A DNA stretch of 64,000 bases from assembly GCA_030604885.1 (NCBI GenBank), contig JAUVUZ010000012.1:1-64000 (forward strand), given 5' to 3'. The notes under the pieces are model-generated. The model ran no database searches. It was given only the letters and a program-made list of their open reading frames with translations, and was not told the DNA's origin. The number at the start of each line of letters is the position of its first letter. Positions within the stretch are counted from its first letter, which is position 1. A program made the translations under genes and the position numbers. Positions 27,271 through 37,031 of this stretch are shown in pieces. Source of the stretch: Alphaproteobacteria bacterium (GTDB taxonomy: Bacteria > Pseudomonadota > Alphaproteobacteria > Rhodospirillales > Rhodospirillaceae).

Positions 27271-27773
27271 GCGGCTGCTGCGCTCCCGCGCCGGAGGTCG
27301 TGCCGCGCACCCTGGCGGTCGAGCTGCTGGTTCTCGACCGCGACGTCTGCACCCGTTGCCGCGGCGCCGACGTCGCCCTCGACGCGGCGGTGGGCGCCGC
27401 CGCCCCGGCGCTGCGGGCGCTGGGGGTGACGGTGGCGGTGCGGCGCGTGGTGGTGGAGACGGAAGCGGCGGCCGAGCGCGTCCGCCTCGTCACCTCGCCC
27501 ACCATCCGCATCGACGGGCGCGACATCGCCCCCGTCGCCGAATCGCTGTGCGAATCCTGCGGCGACCTGATGACCTCGGGCGCCGTGGACTGCCGGGTGT
27601 GGACCTGGCGCGGCGCCGAGTTCACCGCGCCGCCCGAGGGCCTGATCGTCGAGGCGCTGTTGCGCGCCGCCCTCGCGCCGCCGGGGCCGCCGGAGGGGGC
27701 GGAGGGTTTCGCCCTGCCGGAAAACCTGCGGCAGTTCTTCCGCCACCGGGCGCCGGGGTGCGGCTGTTCCTGA
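27267..27773 (+). CDS. DUF2703 Cys-rich protein of the ars operon
   Basis: The protein has 168 residues; ATG 27267 overlaps the arsA stop (ATGA). Thioredoxin-like LVLDRDVCTRCRGAD places a CxxC near residue 30, TSPTIRIDGRDIAP supplies the cis-Pro strand, and LCESCGDL another CxxC. Both ends carry metal-binding style cysteines (SGCCAP at the N-terminus, GCGCS at the C-terminus), echoing ArsD. The family is common in arsenic clusters but its biochemical role is unknown; a redox or As(III)-transfer role is plausible. Confidence 0.82.
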   Translation: MSGCCAPAPEVVPRTLAVELLVLDRDVCTRCRGADVALDAAVGAAAPALRALGVTVAVRRVVVETEAAAERVRLVTSPTIRIDGRDIAPVAESLCESCGDLMTSGAVDCRVWTWRGAEFTAPPEGLIVEALLRAALAPPGPPEGAEGFALPENLRQFFRHRAPGCGCS

Positions 27774-27788
27774 TCCGCCCAAAGAATT

Positions 27789-27812
27789 CTTGACCTCAAG
27801 GTGATTTTTCGG
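27789..27812 (+). promoter_or_regulatory. palindromic -35-like element upstream of the YecH-like gene
   Basis: CTTGA-CC-TCAAG (27789-27800) contains a TTGACC -35-like hexamer within a palindrome, a layout seen in promoters bound by MerR-type metal regulators. No good -10 follows at the usual spacing. Confidence 0.3.
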
Positions 27813-27849
27813 CATTGGGGAAGCGGACACCACGCGCACGGAGGGCGGA

Positions 27850-28092
27850 ATGGACTCGATTCACGGACACGCGGTTCTCGAAATGATGCTGGAGACGCCC
27901 GAGGGCTTCGCCTCCGAGGCGACGCTGACGGCGGCGATCGTCGCCCGTTTCGGCGCCGACGCGCGCTTCCACACCTGCTCCGCCGACGACATGGACGCGG
28001 CGACGCTGGTGGCGTTCCTCGCCGGGCGCGGCAAGTTCGTGCCGGTGGGCGAGGGCTTCTCCACCGCGCCCGAGAAGATCTGCGCCCACTGA
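27850..28092 (+). CDS. YecH-like (DUF2492) putative metal-binding protein
   Basis: The protein has 80 residues that match the YecH family along their whole length: SIHGHAVLEMMLETPEGF, ARFGADARFHTCSADDMDA, and GRGKFVPVGEGF. Conserved His/Cys residues (HGH near the start, FHTC, final C-A-H) suggest metal binding. Function is unknown. It follows the ars operon by 76 bases with its own leader, so co-regulation is uncertain. Confidence 0.85.
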   Translation: MDSIHGHAVLEMMLETPEGFASEATLTAAIVARFGADARFHTCSADDMDAATLVAFLAGRGKFVPVGEGFSTAPEKICAH

Positions 28093-28168
28093 TCGCGGCC
28101 CGCGGCGGTTCCGCCGCGCCGCCCATCCGTGCTATCCTGGCCGCCGCGCTGCAACCGGATGGGCGGAC

Positions 28169-30094
<1,926 letters not shown>

Positions 30095-30104
30095 ATGTGG
30101 CGTT

Positions 30105-30141
30105 TTCCCGCATCGCTGCGGCAAACTGCAGCAGTCGGGAA
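30105..30141 (+). promoter_or_regulatory. nested inverted repeats, probable activator binding site (UAS)
   Basis: Outer arms TTCCCG (30105-30110) and CGGGAA (30136-30141) enclose two perfect small palindromes, CCGCA-TCGC-TGCGG (30108-30121) and ACTGC-A-GCAGT (30125-30135). They lie about 50-80 bases upstream of the -24 element, the normal place for a sigma-54 enhancer. Confidence 0.5.
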
Positions 30142-30185
30142 CCTGCCTTCTGGATCATCCGGTTGAAATGCCGGAAATTTCTCCC

Positions 30186-30200
30186 TGGCACGCAGATTGC
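30186..30200 (+). promoter_or_regulatory. sigma-54 (-24/-12) promoter of the kdgT-lar operon
   Basis: TGGCACG-CAGA-TTGC matches the RpoN consensus TGGCACG-N4-TTGC exactly, with the invariant GG and GC 10 bases apart. The KdgT-type start is about 100 bases downstream. Confidence 0.85.
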
Positions 30201-30298
30201 GCCAGCACCCCTCGGGTGGGCCGTGCGTGGGGGCGTCGGCGCCGCCCGCCAAAAATCGGCGTCCGCCGAAAGAAACCAGGAACAGTCGGAGGAATGCG

Positions 30299-31435
30299 AT
30301 GCGACAAGTCCCGATCAAGGACATGATCGAGAAGGTGCCGGGCGGAATGATGGTGGTGCCGCTGCTGCTCGGCACGATCATGAACACCATCGACCAGATG
30401 CACCTTCCCGTGGTTCAAACCTTTCTCGCCGGTCTGGGCGCGCCCAAGACCCCGCAAGGCTATTACGAATTCCTGCGCATCGGCGGCTTCACCGAGCAGC
30501 TGTTCAAGACCAGCGCGCTCACCCTGATCGCGCTGTTCCTGTTCTGCTCCGGCGCGCAGATGAACCTGCGCGTCGGCGGCCGGGCGATGAAGAAGGGGGT
30601 GGTGCTGACCGCCTCCAAGTATCTCACCGGCCTCGGCGTCGGCGTGCTGTTCGGGACGATGTTCGACCCGATGAACGGCTTCCTCGGGCTCTCCACCCTC
30701 GCCATCATCGCCGCCATGACCAACGGCAACGGCGGCATGTACGCCGCCCTCACCGCCCAATACGGCAACCGCTCCGACACCGCGGCGGTGGCGGTGCTGT
30801 CGCTCAACGACGGCCCGTTCTTCACCCTGATGTCGCTGGGCCTGCTGGGGTCGCGCTTCCCGGTGATCGCGTTCATCGCGGTGCTGCTGCCGATCGCGCT
30901 CGGCATGCTGATCGGCAACCTCGACGACAAGATGCGCAAGTTCCTCAAGCCCGGCGAAATGCTGCCGGTGCCGTTCTTCGCCTTCTCCCTCGGCGCGGGG
31001 ATGAACCTCGCGGTGTTCTTCAACCCCGACGTGGTGGCGGCGGGCCTGCTGCTCGGCGTGATGACGACGGTGCTGACCGGCGGCGTCGGCGTGCTGGTGT
31101 TCCGCTACATCGCGCGGGAGCGCAGCGCCATCGCCCCGGTGGCGGAGGCCACCACCGCGGGCAACGCGGTGGGCACCCCGGCGGCGATCGCGGCGGCGGC
31201 GACGATCGCGGTGAGTTCGGGTATGATGACCGCGGCGGAGGCCCAGGCCTACCACGACCTGGTGGCGGTGGCGACGCTGCAGATCTCGATCTCGACGATC
31301 TCGACGGCGCTGATGGGGCCGCTGGCGGTGATCCTGGTGGACCGCTGGCAGCGCAAGCGCGGCATCGACGGCCGGATCGAGGAGGGCGAGGAGCCGGATC
31401 TCGCCCCGGCGGTCGAGGGCGCGACGCCGGAGTGA
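30299..31435 (+). CDS. kdgT: KdgT-family 2-keto-3-deoxygluconate / sugar-acid permease
   Basis: The protein has 378 residues from ATG 30299 (GTCGGAGGA ribosome-binding site); the track's earlier start at 30197 lies next to the -12 element and would precede the mRNA 5' end. About ten hydrophobic helices are seen, with KdgT signatures VPLLLGTIMNTI, GAQMNLRVGG, AAMTNGNGGMYAALTAQYG, and TAGNAVGTPAAIA. The family imports 2-keto-3-deoxygluconate by proton symport. Here there is no KDG kinase or aldolase beside it, and the downstream enzymes work on 2-hydroxy acids, so the real substrate may be another hydroxy or sugar acid. Confidence 0.88.
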   Translation: MRQVPIKDMIEKVPGGMMVVPLLLGTIMNTIDQMHLPVVQTFLAGLGAPKTPQGYYEFLRIGGFTEQLFKTSALTLIALFLFCSGAQMNLRVGGRAMKKGVVLTASKYLTGLGVGVLFGTMFDPMNGFLGLSTLAIIAAMTNGNGGMYAALTAQYGNRSDTAAVAVLSLNDGPFFTLMSLGLLGSRFPVIAFIAVLLPIALGMLIGNLDDKMRKFLKPGEMLPVPFFAFSLGAGMNLAVFFNPDVVAAGLLLGVMTTVLTGGVGVLVFRYIARERSAIAPVAEATTAGNAVGTPAAIAAAATIAVSSGMMTAAEAQAYHDLVAVATLQISISTISTALMGPLAVILVDRWQRKRGIDGRIEEGEEPDLAPAVEGATPE

Positions 31436-31443
31436 CCGGACCC

Positions 31444-31467
31444 GGCGCCGGCCGCCCGGCCGGCGCC
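31444..31467 (+). other. intercistronic hairpin between kdgT and larA
   Basis: GGCGCCGGCC, GCCC loop, GGCCGGCGCC: perfect 10-bp arms, no T tract. It probably separates expression of the transporter from that of the enzymes. Confidence 0.55.
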
Positions 31468-31496
31468 GCCCCTGGAACAAACGAGTGGAAGCGAGC

Positions 31497-32783
31497 ATGA
31501 GCAAGACCATCGAGATCGCCTACGGGCGCGGCCACCTCGCGGTGGCGCTGCCGGAGGGGGCGGAGCCGACGGTGATCCGCAAGCCGGTGCTGCAGGCGGT
31601 GGCCGACCCGGGCGCGGCGGTGCGCGCCGCCCTGGCCGCGCCGGTGGGCGCGCCGCCCTACGCCGAGCTGGCGAAGGGGCGGACCAGCGCCTGCATCCTG
31701 GTGTGCGACATCACCCGGCCGGTGCCCAACCATCTGTTCCTGCGGCCGTTGATCGAGGGCCTGCTGGCGGCGGGCACGCCCGCGTCGGCGATCTCGGTGG
31801 TGGTCGCCACCGGCCTGCACCGCCCCAACGAGGGCGCCGAGCTGGCCGAGCTGATCGGCGACCCCTGGGTGCTGGAAACGGTGCGGGTGGAGAACCACTT
31901 CGCCCGCAACGACGCCGACCACGTGGACCTCGGCCCCACCTCGCGCGGCACCCCGGTGAAGATCGACCGCCGCTTCGTCGAGGCGGACCTGCGGATCGTC
32001 TCGGGGCTGATCGAACCCCACTTCATGGCGGGCTGGTCGGGCGGCCGCAAGGTGATCGCCCCCGGCGTCGCCCACCACGAGACCATCCGCACCTTCCACT
32101 CGGCGCGCTTCATGGAAGACCCGCTGGCGGTGCAGTGCAACCTCGCGGGCAACCCGCTGCACGAGGAACAGCTCGAGATCGCCGCCAAGATCGGCGCGGT
32201 CTACGCCGTCAACACGGTGCTGGACGAAGCCCGCAACCTGGTGTTCGTCAACTTCGGCGAGGTGGTGGAAAGCCACCTGGCGGCGGTGGCGTTCATCGAG
32301 GACGCCTGCGCGATTCCGGTGGGGCGGCGGTTCAAGACCGTGGTCACCTCGTCGGCGGGCTACCCCCTCGACAAGACCTATTACCAGACGGTCAAGGGCA
32401 TGGTGACGCCGATGGGCATCCTCGCCGAGGGCGGCACCCTGATCATCGCCTCCGAGTGTTCGGAGGGCTTCGGCTCGCCCGAGTTCCGCGACGCCCAGGC
32501 GAAGATGGTGGAGATCGGGCCGGAGCGCTTCCTCGCCACCCTCAAGGCCAAGACCTTCGCCGAGATCGACGAATGGCAGACGGAAATGCAGCTCAAGCCG
32601 ATGCGGGTGGCGACGATCCAGCTCTACACCACCGGCCTCGCCGAGGCGGAGCGGCGCATCACCGGCGTCGAACTGGTGGATTCGGTGGACGAGGCGGTGC
32701 GCGCCAGCATCGCCCGCCACGGCGACCCGGCGGTGGCGGTGATCCCCGAAGGCCCCTACGTGGTGCCGGTGGTGGACCGATGA
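31497..32783 (+). CDS. larA: LarA-family nickel-pincer-dependent 2-hydroxy acid racemase/epimerase
   Basis: The protein has 428 residues; ATG 31497 is preferred to GTG 31485. The LarA fold is clear: CDITRPVPNHL near residue 70, GLHRPNEG with H108, EPHFMAGWSGGRKVIAPG with H175 and K185, and FHSARF with H201. These correspond to H108, H174, K184 and H200 of the Lactiplantibacillus lactate racemase, where K184 and H200 bind the pincer cofactor. All maturation genes (larB, larC, larE) are within 4 kb. LarA homologues include lactate and malate racemases and a gluconate 2-epimerase. Given the sugar-acid permease and glycerate kinase here, lactate is not the most likely substrate. The symbol marks the family only. 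Confidence 0.88.
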   Translation: MSKTIEIAYGRGHLAVALPEGAEPTVIRKPVLQAVADPGAAVRAALAAPVGAPPYAELAKGRTSACILVCDITRPVPNHLFLRPLIEGLLAAGTPASAISVVVATGLHRPNEGAELAELIGDPWVLETVRVENHFARNDADHVDLGPTSRGTPVKIDRRFVEADLRIVSGLIEPHFMAGWSGGRKVIAPGVAHHETIRTFHSARFMEDPLAVQCNLAGNPLHEEQLEIAAKIGAVYAVNTVLDEARNLVFVNFGEVVESHLAAVAFIEDACAIPVGRRFKTVVTSSAGYPLDKTYYQTVKGMVTPMGILAEGGTLIIASECSEGFGSPEFRDAQAKMVEIGPERFLATLKAKTFAEIDEWQTEMQLKPMRVATIQLYTTGLAEAERRITGVELVDSVDEAVRASIARHGDPAVAVIPEGPYVVPVVDR

Positions 32784-34018
32784 GCGCGCGCCTGCACATC
32801 CACCTCGACGCGGTGGGCGGCGCGGCGGGCGACATGTTCGTCGCCGCCCTGCTCGACGCCTTCCCCGACCTGCGCCCCCGGGTGCTGGCCGACCTCGCGG
32901 CGGTGCTGCCCGCGAGCGCCGGAACCCCGCGCCTCGAGGCGGGCCTGAGCGGCGGCATCGCCGCCCTGCGCTTCGCCCTCGCCGCGCCGCAAAACCACGA
33001 CCACCATCATCATCACCACGACCACAGTCACGATCATCACCACGACCACGATCACGGTCACCACCACCACCACGGCGACGACGCGGCGCCGGTGCGCTTC
33101 CCCGAGATCGCGGCGCGCATCGCGGCGGCGGACCTCTCGCCCGGCACCGCAGACCAGGCGGTGGCGATCCTGCACCGTCTCGCCGAGGCGGAGAGCCGGA
33201 TGCACCGGGTGCCGGTGGAGGAGGTCCACTTCCACGAAATCGCCGACTGGGATTCGCTGATGGACGTGGTGGCGGCGGGCAGCGTCGTCGCCGCCCTGGC
33301 GGACGCCACCTGGAGCGTCTCCGACCTGCCGCTCGGCGGCGGCACCATCCGCGCCGCCCACGGCCTGCTGCCGGTGCCCGCCCCGGCCACGGCGGAAATC
33401 CTCAAGAGCTTCCGCTGGCGCGACGACGGCGTGGCGGGCGAGCGGGTCACGCCCACCGGCGCCGCGATCCTCGCCCACCTCGCCCCCGGCCCGCGCCGCC
33501 CCGGGGCGCTGCGGGCGGTGGGCTGCGGCGCGGGCAGCCGCGACCTGCCGGGCATGCCCAACATCCTGCGCGCCCTGGCGTTCGCGGTGGCCGAGGCGCC
33601 GCCGGTCGAGGCGGAGGCGGTGGCGGTGATCGGCTTCGACGTGGACGACATGACCGGCGAGGAGATCGGCGTCGCCGCCGAGCGCCTGCGCGGCGTCGCC
33701 GGGGTGCTCGACGTCAGCCTCGGCGCCCGGCAGGGCAAGAAGGGGCGGCCGCTCACCGATTTCCGCGTGCTGGCGCGGCCCGAGGCGCTGGACGCGGTGA
33801 GCGAGGCGTGCTTCCGCGAAACCTCCACCCTCGGCCTGCGCTGGCGGCACGAGCGGCGCCGGGTGCTGGCGCGCGAGAGCGTGGCGGGCGGCGAGGTGCG
33901 CCGCAAACGTTGCGACCGCCCCGGCGGCGCCACGTCCAAGGCCGAAAGCGACGACCTCGCCGGGATTGCCACCCTGGCGGCGCGGCGCAAGGCGGCGCGC
34001 GCGGCGGAGGAGGGCTGA
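32780..34018 (+). CDS. larC: LarC nickel insertion (cyclometallase) protein
   Basis: The protein has 412 residues; ATG 32780 overlaps the larA stop (ATGA). The N-terminus LHIHLDAVGGAAGDMFVAALL is the LarC signature, EEVHFHEIADWDSLMDVV and VSDLPLGGGTIRAAHG are conserved, and the C-terminal half contains DDMTGEEIGVAAERL. Residues 73-98 are an extreme nickel-binding stretch with 19 His in 26 positions. LarC inserts Ni into the dithio-pincer precursor using CTP. Unlike the L. plantarum gene, no programmed frameshift splits it; the frame is continuous. Confidence 0.95.
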   Translation: MSARLHIHLDAVGGAAGDMFVAALLDAFPDLRPRVLADLAAVLPASAGTPRLEAGLSGGIAALRFALAAPQNHDHHHHHHDHSHDHHHDHDHGHHHHHGDDAAPVRFPEIAARIAAADLSPGTADQAVAILHRLAEAESRMHRVPVEEVHFHEIADWDSLMDVVAAGSVVAALADATWSVSDLPLGGGTIRAAHGLLPVPAPATAEILKSFRWRDDGVAGERVTPTGAAILAHLAPGPRRPGALRAVGCGAGSRDLPGMPNILRALAFAVAEAPPVEAEAVAVIGFDVDDMTGEEIGVAAERLRGVAGVLDVSLGARQGKKGRPLTDFRVLARPEALDAVSEACFRETSTLGLRWRHERRRVLARESVAGGEVRRKRCDRPGGATSKAESDDLAGIATLAARRKAARAAEEG

Positions 34019-34019
34019 G

Positions 34020-34817
34020 ATGCCGACGACCGAGCTTCAGGCCCGCCTGGTGGCGGCGCTGGATCGCCACCCGGCGCTGGCGGTGGCGGTCTCCGGCGGG
34101 GTGGACAGCATGCTGCTGGCCTACGTGGCGCACCGCCTGTCCCGCACCGAGATGACGGCGGTGCACGCCCGCTCCGCCGCGGTTCCGGCGGAGGCGACGG
34201 CGCGGGTGGAGGCCCACGCCGCCCGCCACGGCTGGACCCTGTGGCTGGTGGACGCGGGCGAGCTGGCGGACCCGGCCTACCGCGCCAACCCGGTGGACCG
34301 CTGCTTTTTCTGCAAGACCAACCTCTATCGCCGCATCGCCGCCGCCACCGGCCGCACCATCGCTTCGGGCACCAACCTCGACGACCTCGGCGACTTCCGC
34401 CCCGGCCTCGCGGCGGCGCGCGACCACGGCGTCGTCCACCCGTTCGTCGAGGCGCGGCTGACCAAGGCGGACATCTACGCCCTCGCCGCCGCCCTCGGCC
34501 TCGACGACCTCGCCGCCTTGCCCGCCCAGCCCTGCCTCGCCAGCCGCGTCGAGACCGGCATCCCGGTGGACGCGGACACCCTCGGCTTCATCGAGGCGGC
34601 GGAGCGCGACCTGGCGCAGGCGCTGCCCGACGCGGGCGCGCTGCGCTGCCGCGTCACCGCCGCCGGGGTGGTGGTGGAATGCGAGCGCCTGCCCGAGGGC
34701 GCGGCGCGTGCCCTGGCGATGGCGCGCATGGACGAGCGCTGCGCCGCCGCCGGGCGGCGCTTCGCGGGCATCCGTCCCTACCGTCGCGGCGCCGCGTTCC
34801 TGCGCGCCGCCGAATGA
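34020..34817 (+). CDS. larE: LarE ATP-dependent sulfur insertase
   Basis: The protein has 265 residues from ATG 34020, one base after the larC stop. The PP-loop SGGVDSMLLAY lies at residues 25-35, the CFFCKTNLY motif gives C95/C98, and PCLASRVETG gives C172. LarE adenylates the pyridinium dicarboxylate and swaps its carboxylates to thiocarboxylates. The single-Cys type sacrifices the Cys equivalent to C172; the presence of CxxC plus C172 fits the type reported to hold a [4Fe-4S] cluster for catalytic sulfur transfer. That sub-type assignment is inference. Confidence 0.94.
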   Translation: MPTTELQARLVAALDRHPALAVAVSGGVDSMLLAYVAHRLSRTEMTAVHARSAAVPAEATARVEAHAARHGWTLWLVDAGELADPAYRANPVDRCFFCKTNLYRRIAAATGRTIASGTNLDDLGDFRPGLAAARDHGVVHPFVEARLTKADIYALAAALGLDDLAALPAQPCLASRVETGIPVDADTLGFIEAAERDLAQALPDAGALRCRVTAAGVVVECERLPEGAARALAMARMDERCAAAGRRFAGIRPYRRGAAFLRAAE

Positions 34818-34839
34818 CCAGCCTTCCAGGAGATTTCCG

Positions 34840-36018
34840 ATGAAAATCGTCATCGCCCCGGATTCGTTCAAGGAAAGCCTCTCGGCCCTGGCGGCGGCAC
34901 GCGCCATCGAGGCGGGCTTCCGCGAAATCTTCCCCGATGCGGAGTACGTCAAGGTGCCGGTCGCCGACGGCGGCGAGGGCACCGCCGAAACCCTGGTGGA
35001 GGCCACCGGCGGCACGATGGTGCGCCTGAGCGTCACCGGCCCGCTCGGCACGCCGGTCGAGGGCTTTTTCGGCCTTTCCGGCGACGGCGGGCTGGCGGTG
35101 ATCGAGGCGGCCGCCGCCAACGGCCTGATGCTGGTGCCGCGCGAGCGGCGCGACCCCCGCGTCACCACCACCTTCGGCGTCGGCGAGCTGATCCGCGCCG
35201 CCCTCGACCGGGGCGCGCGGCACCTGATCGTCGGCATCGGCGGCAGCGCCACCAACGACGGCGGCGCGGGTATGCTCCAGGCCCTGGGGGTGAAGCTGCG
35301 CGACGCCGAGGGGCACGACCTCGGCTGCGGCGGCGCGGCGCTGGCGGGCCTCGCCGCCATCGACGCCTCGGGCCTCGATCCGCGCCTGAAGGATTGCCGG
35401 GTGGAGGTCGCCTGCGACGTGGACAACCCGCTGTGCGGGCCGAAGGGCGCCTCGGCGGTGTTCGGCCCGCAGAAGGGCGCGACGCCCGAGATGGTGCGGG
35501 AACTGGACGCCAACCTCGCCCGCTTCGCCCGCCTCACCCACGAGACCCTCGGCGTGGCGGTGGACGCGGCCCCCGGCGCCGGGGCGGCGGGCGGCCTGGG
35601 CGCGGCGCTGCTGGGCTACCTCGGCGCCGAGCTGCGGCCGGGGGTGGACATCGTCACCCGCGCCGTCGGCCTCGCCGAGGCGGTGCGGGACGCGGACCTG
35701 GTGATCACCGGCGAGGGCCGCATCGACGGCCAGACCGCCCACGGCAAGACCCCGATCGGCGTGGCGCGGGTGGCGCAGCGCTTCGGCAAGCCGGTGATCG
35801 GCATCGCCGGGTGCCTCACCGACGAGGCGGGGGAGGTGCACGGCCACGGCATCGCCGCGGTGTTCAGCGTGCTCGACCGCTCCTGCACGGTGCAGGAGGC
35901 GCTCGCCAACGCGGAGCGCAACCTGCGCGTCGCCGCGCGCAACATTGCCGCGGTGCTCGCCCTCGGCGCGGCGCTGCCGGGCGCGGGCGCGGATTTCCTG
36001 GCGGCGGTGCCCGCCTGA
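34840..36018 (+). CDS. garK: glycerate 2-kinase (GarK/GlxK family)
   Basis: The protein has 392 residues; ATG 34840 after CCAGGAGA opens MKIVIAPDSFKESLSALAAA, the family N-terminus. PVADGGEGTAETLVEATGG, GIGGSATNDGGAGMLQALG and GAGAAGGLGAALLGYLGA are diagnostic. It phosphorylates D-glycerate to 2-phosphoglycerate. The neighbouring gudD-garL-garR and garD pathways deliver D-glycerate to it, and the upstream LarA homologue may supply glycerate or another precursor. It is the last gene of the sigma-54 operon, and its stop is only 3 bases from the stop of convergent larB. Confidence 0.95.
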   Translation: MKIVIAPDSFKESLSALAAARAIEAGFREIFPDAEYVKVPVADGGEGTAETLVEATGGTMVRLSVTGPLGTPVEGFFGLSGDGGLAVIEAAAANGLMLVPRERRDPRVTTTFGVGELIRAALDRGARHLIVGIGGSATNDGGAGMLQALGVKLRDAEGHDLGCGGAALAGLAAIDASGLDPRLKDCRVEVACDVDNPLCGPKGASAVFGPQKGATPEMVRELDANLARFARLTHETLGVAVDAAPGAGAAGGLGAALLGYLGAELRPGVDIVTRAVGLAEAVRDADLVITGEGRIDGQTAHGKTPIGVARVAQRFGKPVIGIAGCLTDEAGEVHGHGIAAVFSVLDRSCTVQEALANAERNLRVAARNIAAVLALGAALPGAGADFLAAVPA

Positions 36019-36021
36019 GCC

Positions 36022-36702
36022 TCAGCGCCGGGCGGCGTTGAGGATCCGCAGCGCCGCCTGGGCGGCGCCGAAGCCGTTGTCGACGTTGACGGCCACGAGG
36101 CCGGGCGCGCAGCTCGCCAGCGCCGAGGAGAGCGCCGCCCGCCCGCCGGCGGCGACGCCGCGCCCCACCGACACCGGCAGCGCGATGATCGGCGCCGCGA
36201 CCAGCCCGGCGAGCACGCTGAACAGCGCCCCCTCCATCCCCGCCACCGCGATCACCACGCGGTAGGCGCGAATCTCCTCGATCCGCTCCAGCAGCCGCCA
36301 CAGCCCGGCGACGCCGACGTCGCCGAAGCAGGTCCAGCCCACGCCCGAGAACTCCAGGGTGCGCCCCGCCTCCTCCGCCGCGGGCAGGTCGGCGAGGCCG
36401 CCGGTGACGATCGCCACCGCGGCCTCCGCCGCCGGGGTGATGCCGCCGAGGATCGCGGTGCGGGAGCGCGGGTGGTAGTCGAGGCCCGCCGGATCGGCGA
36501 GGGCGGCGTGCTTGTCGGCGTCGAGGCCGGTGACCAGCAGCCGCTCCCCCAGGGCGCGCGCCTCGGCGACGATCGCGTCGATCTGCGCGGCGCTCTTGCC
36601 CGGCGCGTACACCGCCTCGGGCAGGCCGACGCGGGCGGTGCGCTGCCAGTCCATCACCGCGCCGCAGGCGGCGTCGCGGGCGGGGTCGTCGGCGCGGGTC
36701 AT
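36022..36702 (-). CDS. larB: LarB, nickel-pincer cofactor precursor carboxylase/hydrolase
   Basis: The protein has 226 residues from ATG 36702 (MTRADDPAR). The AIR-carboxylase-like C-terminal domain shows YRVVIAVAGMEGALFSVLAGL, ALPVSVGRG, and LASCAPGLVAVNVDNGFGAA with C198, equivalent to the Cys that binds nicotinic acid adenine dinucleotide in LarB. It carboxylates C5 of the pyridinium ring and releases AMP, the first step of pincer cofactor synthesis. The gene is on the opposite strand to larA/C/E and converges with garK, so cofactor start-up is regulated separately. Confidence 0.93.
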   Translation of the reverse strand: MTRADDPARDAACGAVMDWQRTARVGLPEAVYAPGKSAAQIDAIVAEARALGERLLVTGLDADKHAALADPAGLDYHPRSRTAILGGITPAAEAAVAIVTGGLADLPAAEEAGRTLEFSGVGWTCFGDVGVAGLWRLLERIEEIRAYRVVIAVAGMEGALFSVLAGLVAAPIIALPVSVGRGVAAGGRAALSSALASCAPGLVAVNVDNGFGAAQAALRILNAARR

Positions 36703-36722
36703 GGCAGGCTCCTGGCTGGAAA

Positions 36723-36908
36723 TCAGTCGCCCCGGCACAGGCCGCCGTGGGCGGCGAAGAACGCGGCGTTGGGGCAGTCGGCGGGCACGAAATCGGCGCC
36801 CGGTTCGGCGGCGCGGCAGTCCACGTCGTGGCCGCAGAACAGGCAGCGCCGCAGCGCGTCGTCGAGGCGTCGGTCGGGCGTGTCGCGGGCGTCTTCGGGC
36901 GGGTTCAC
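36723..36908 (-). CDS. small Cys-rich protein upstream of larB (DUF6455-like)
   Basis: The protein has 61 residues starting at ATG 36908 and ending 20 bases before the larB start on the same strand, so the two probably form one transcript. Five cysteines in RCLFCGHDVDCRA, DCPNAAFF and LCRG suggest a small metal site. The CxxC...C...CPNA spacing resembles the alphaproteobacterial DUF6455 family, though this copy is shortened. A metal-related role next to nickel cofactor genes is possible but unproven. Confidence 0.55.
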   Translation of the reverse strand: MNPPEDARDTPDRRLDDALRRCLFCGHDVDCRAAEPGADFVPADCPNAAFFAAHGGLCRGD

Positions 36909-37031
36909 GGGCGGCCCTCGTGTGGCGGTTTCACCGGAATCCTAGCACCCCCGCCGGGGTGCGGCAACGCCGCCGGAACCCGGAGCGCGGCTCGGGAATT
37001 TCCTTTGACGAACCAACTGCATGAGGATGCC

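Noticed and set aside
32780-34018. Programmed frameshift in larC as in L. plantarum
   Set aside because: The frame is continuous from the LarC N-terminal signature to the C-terminal domain.
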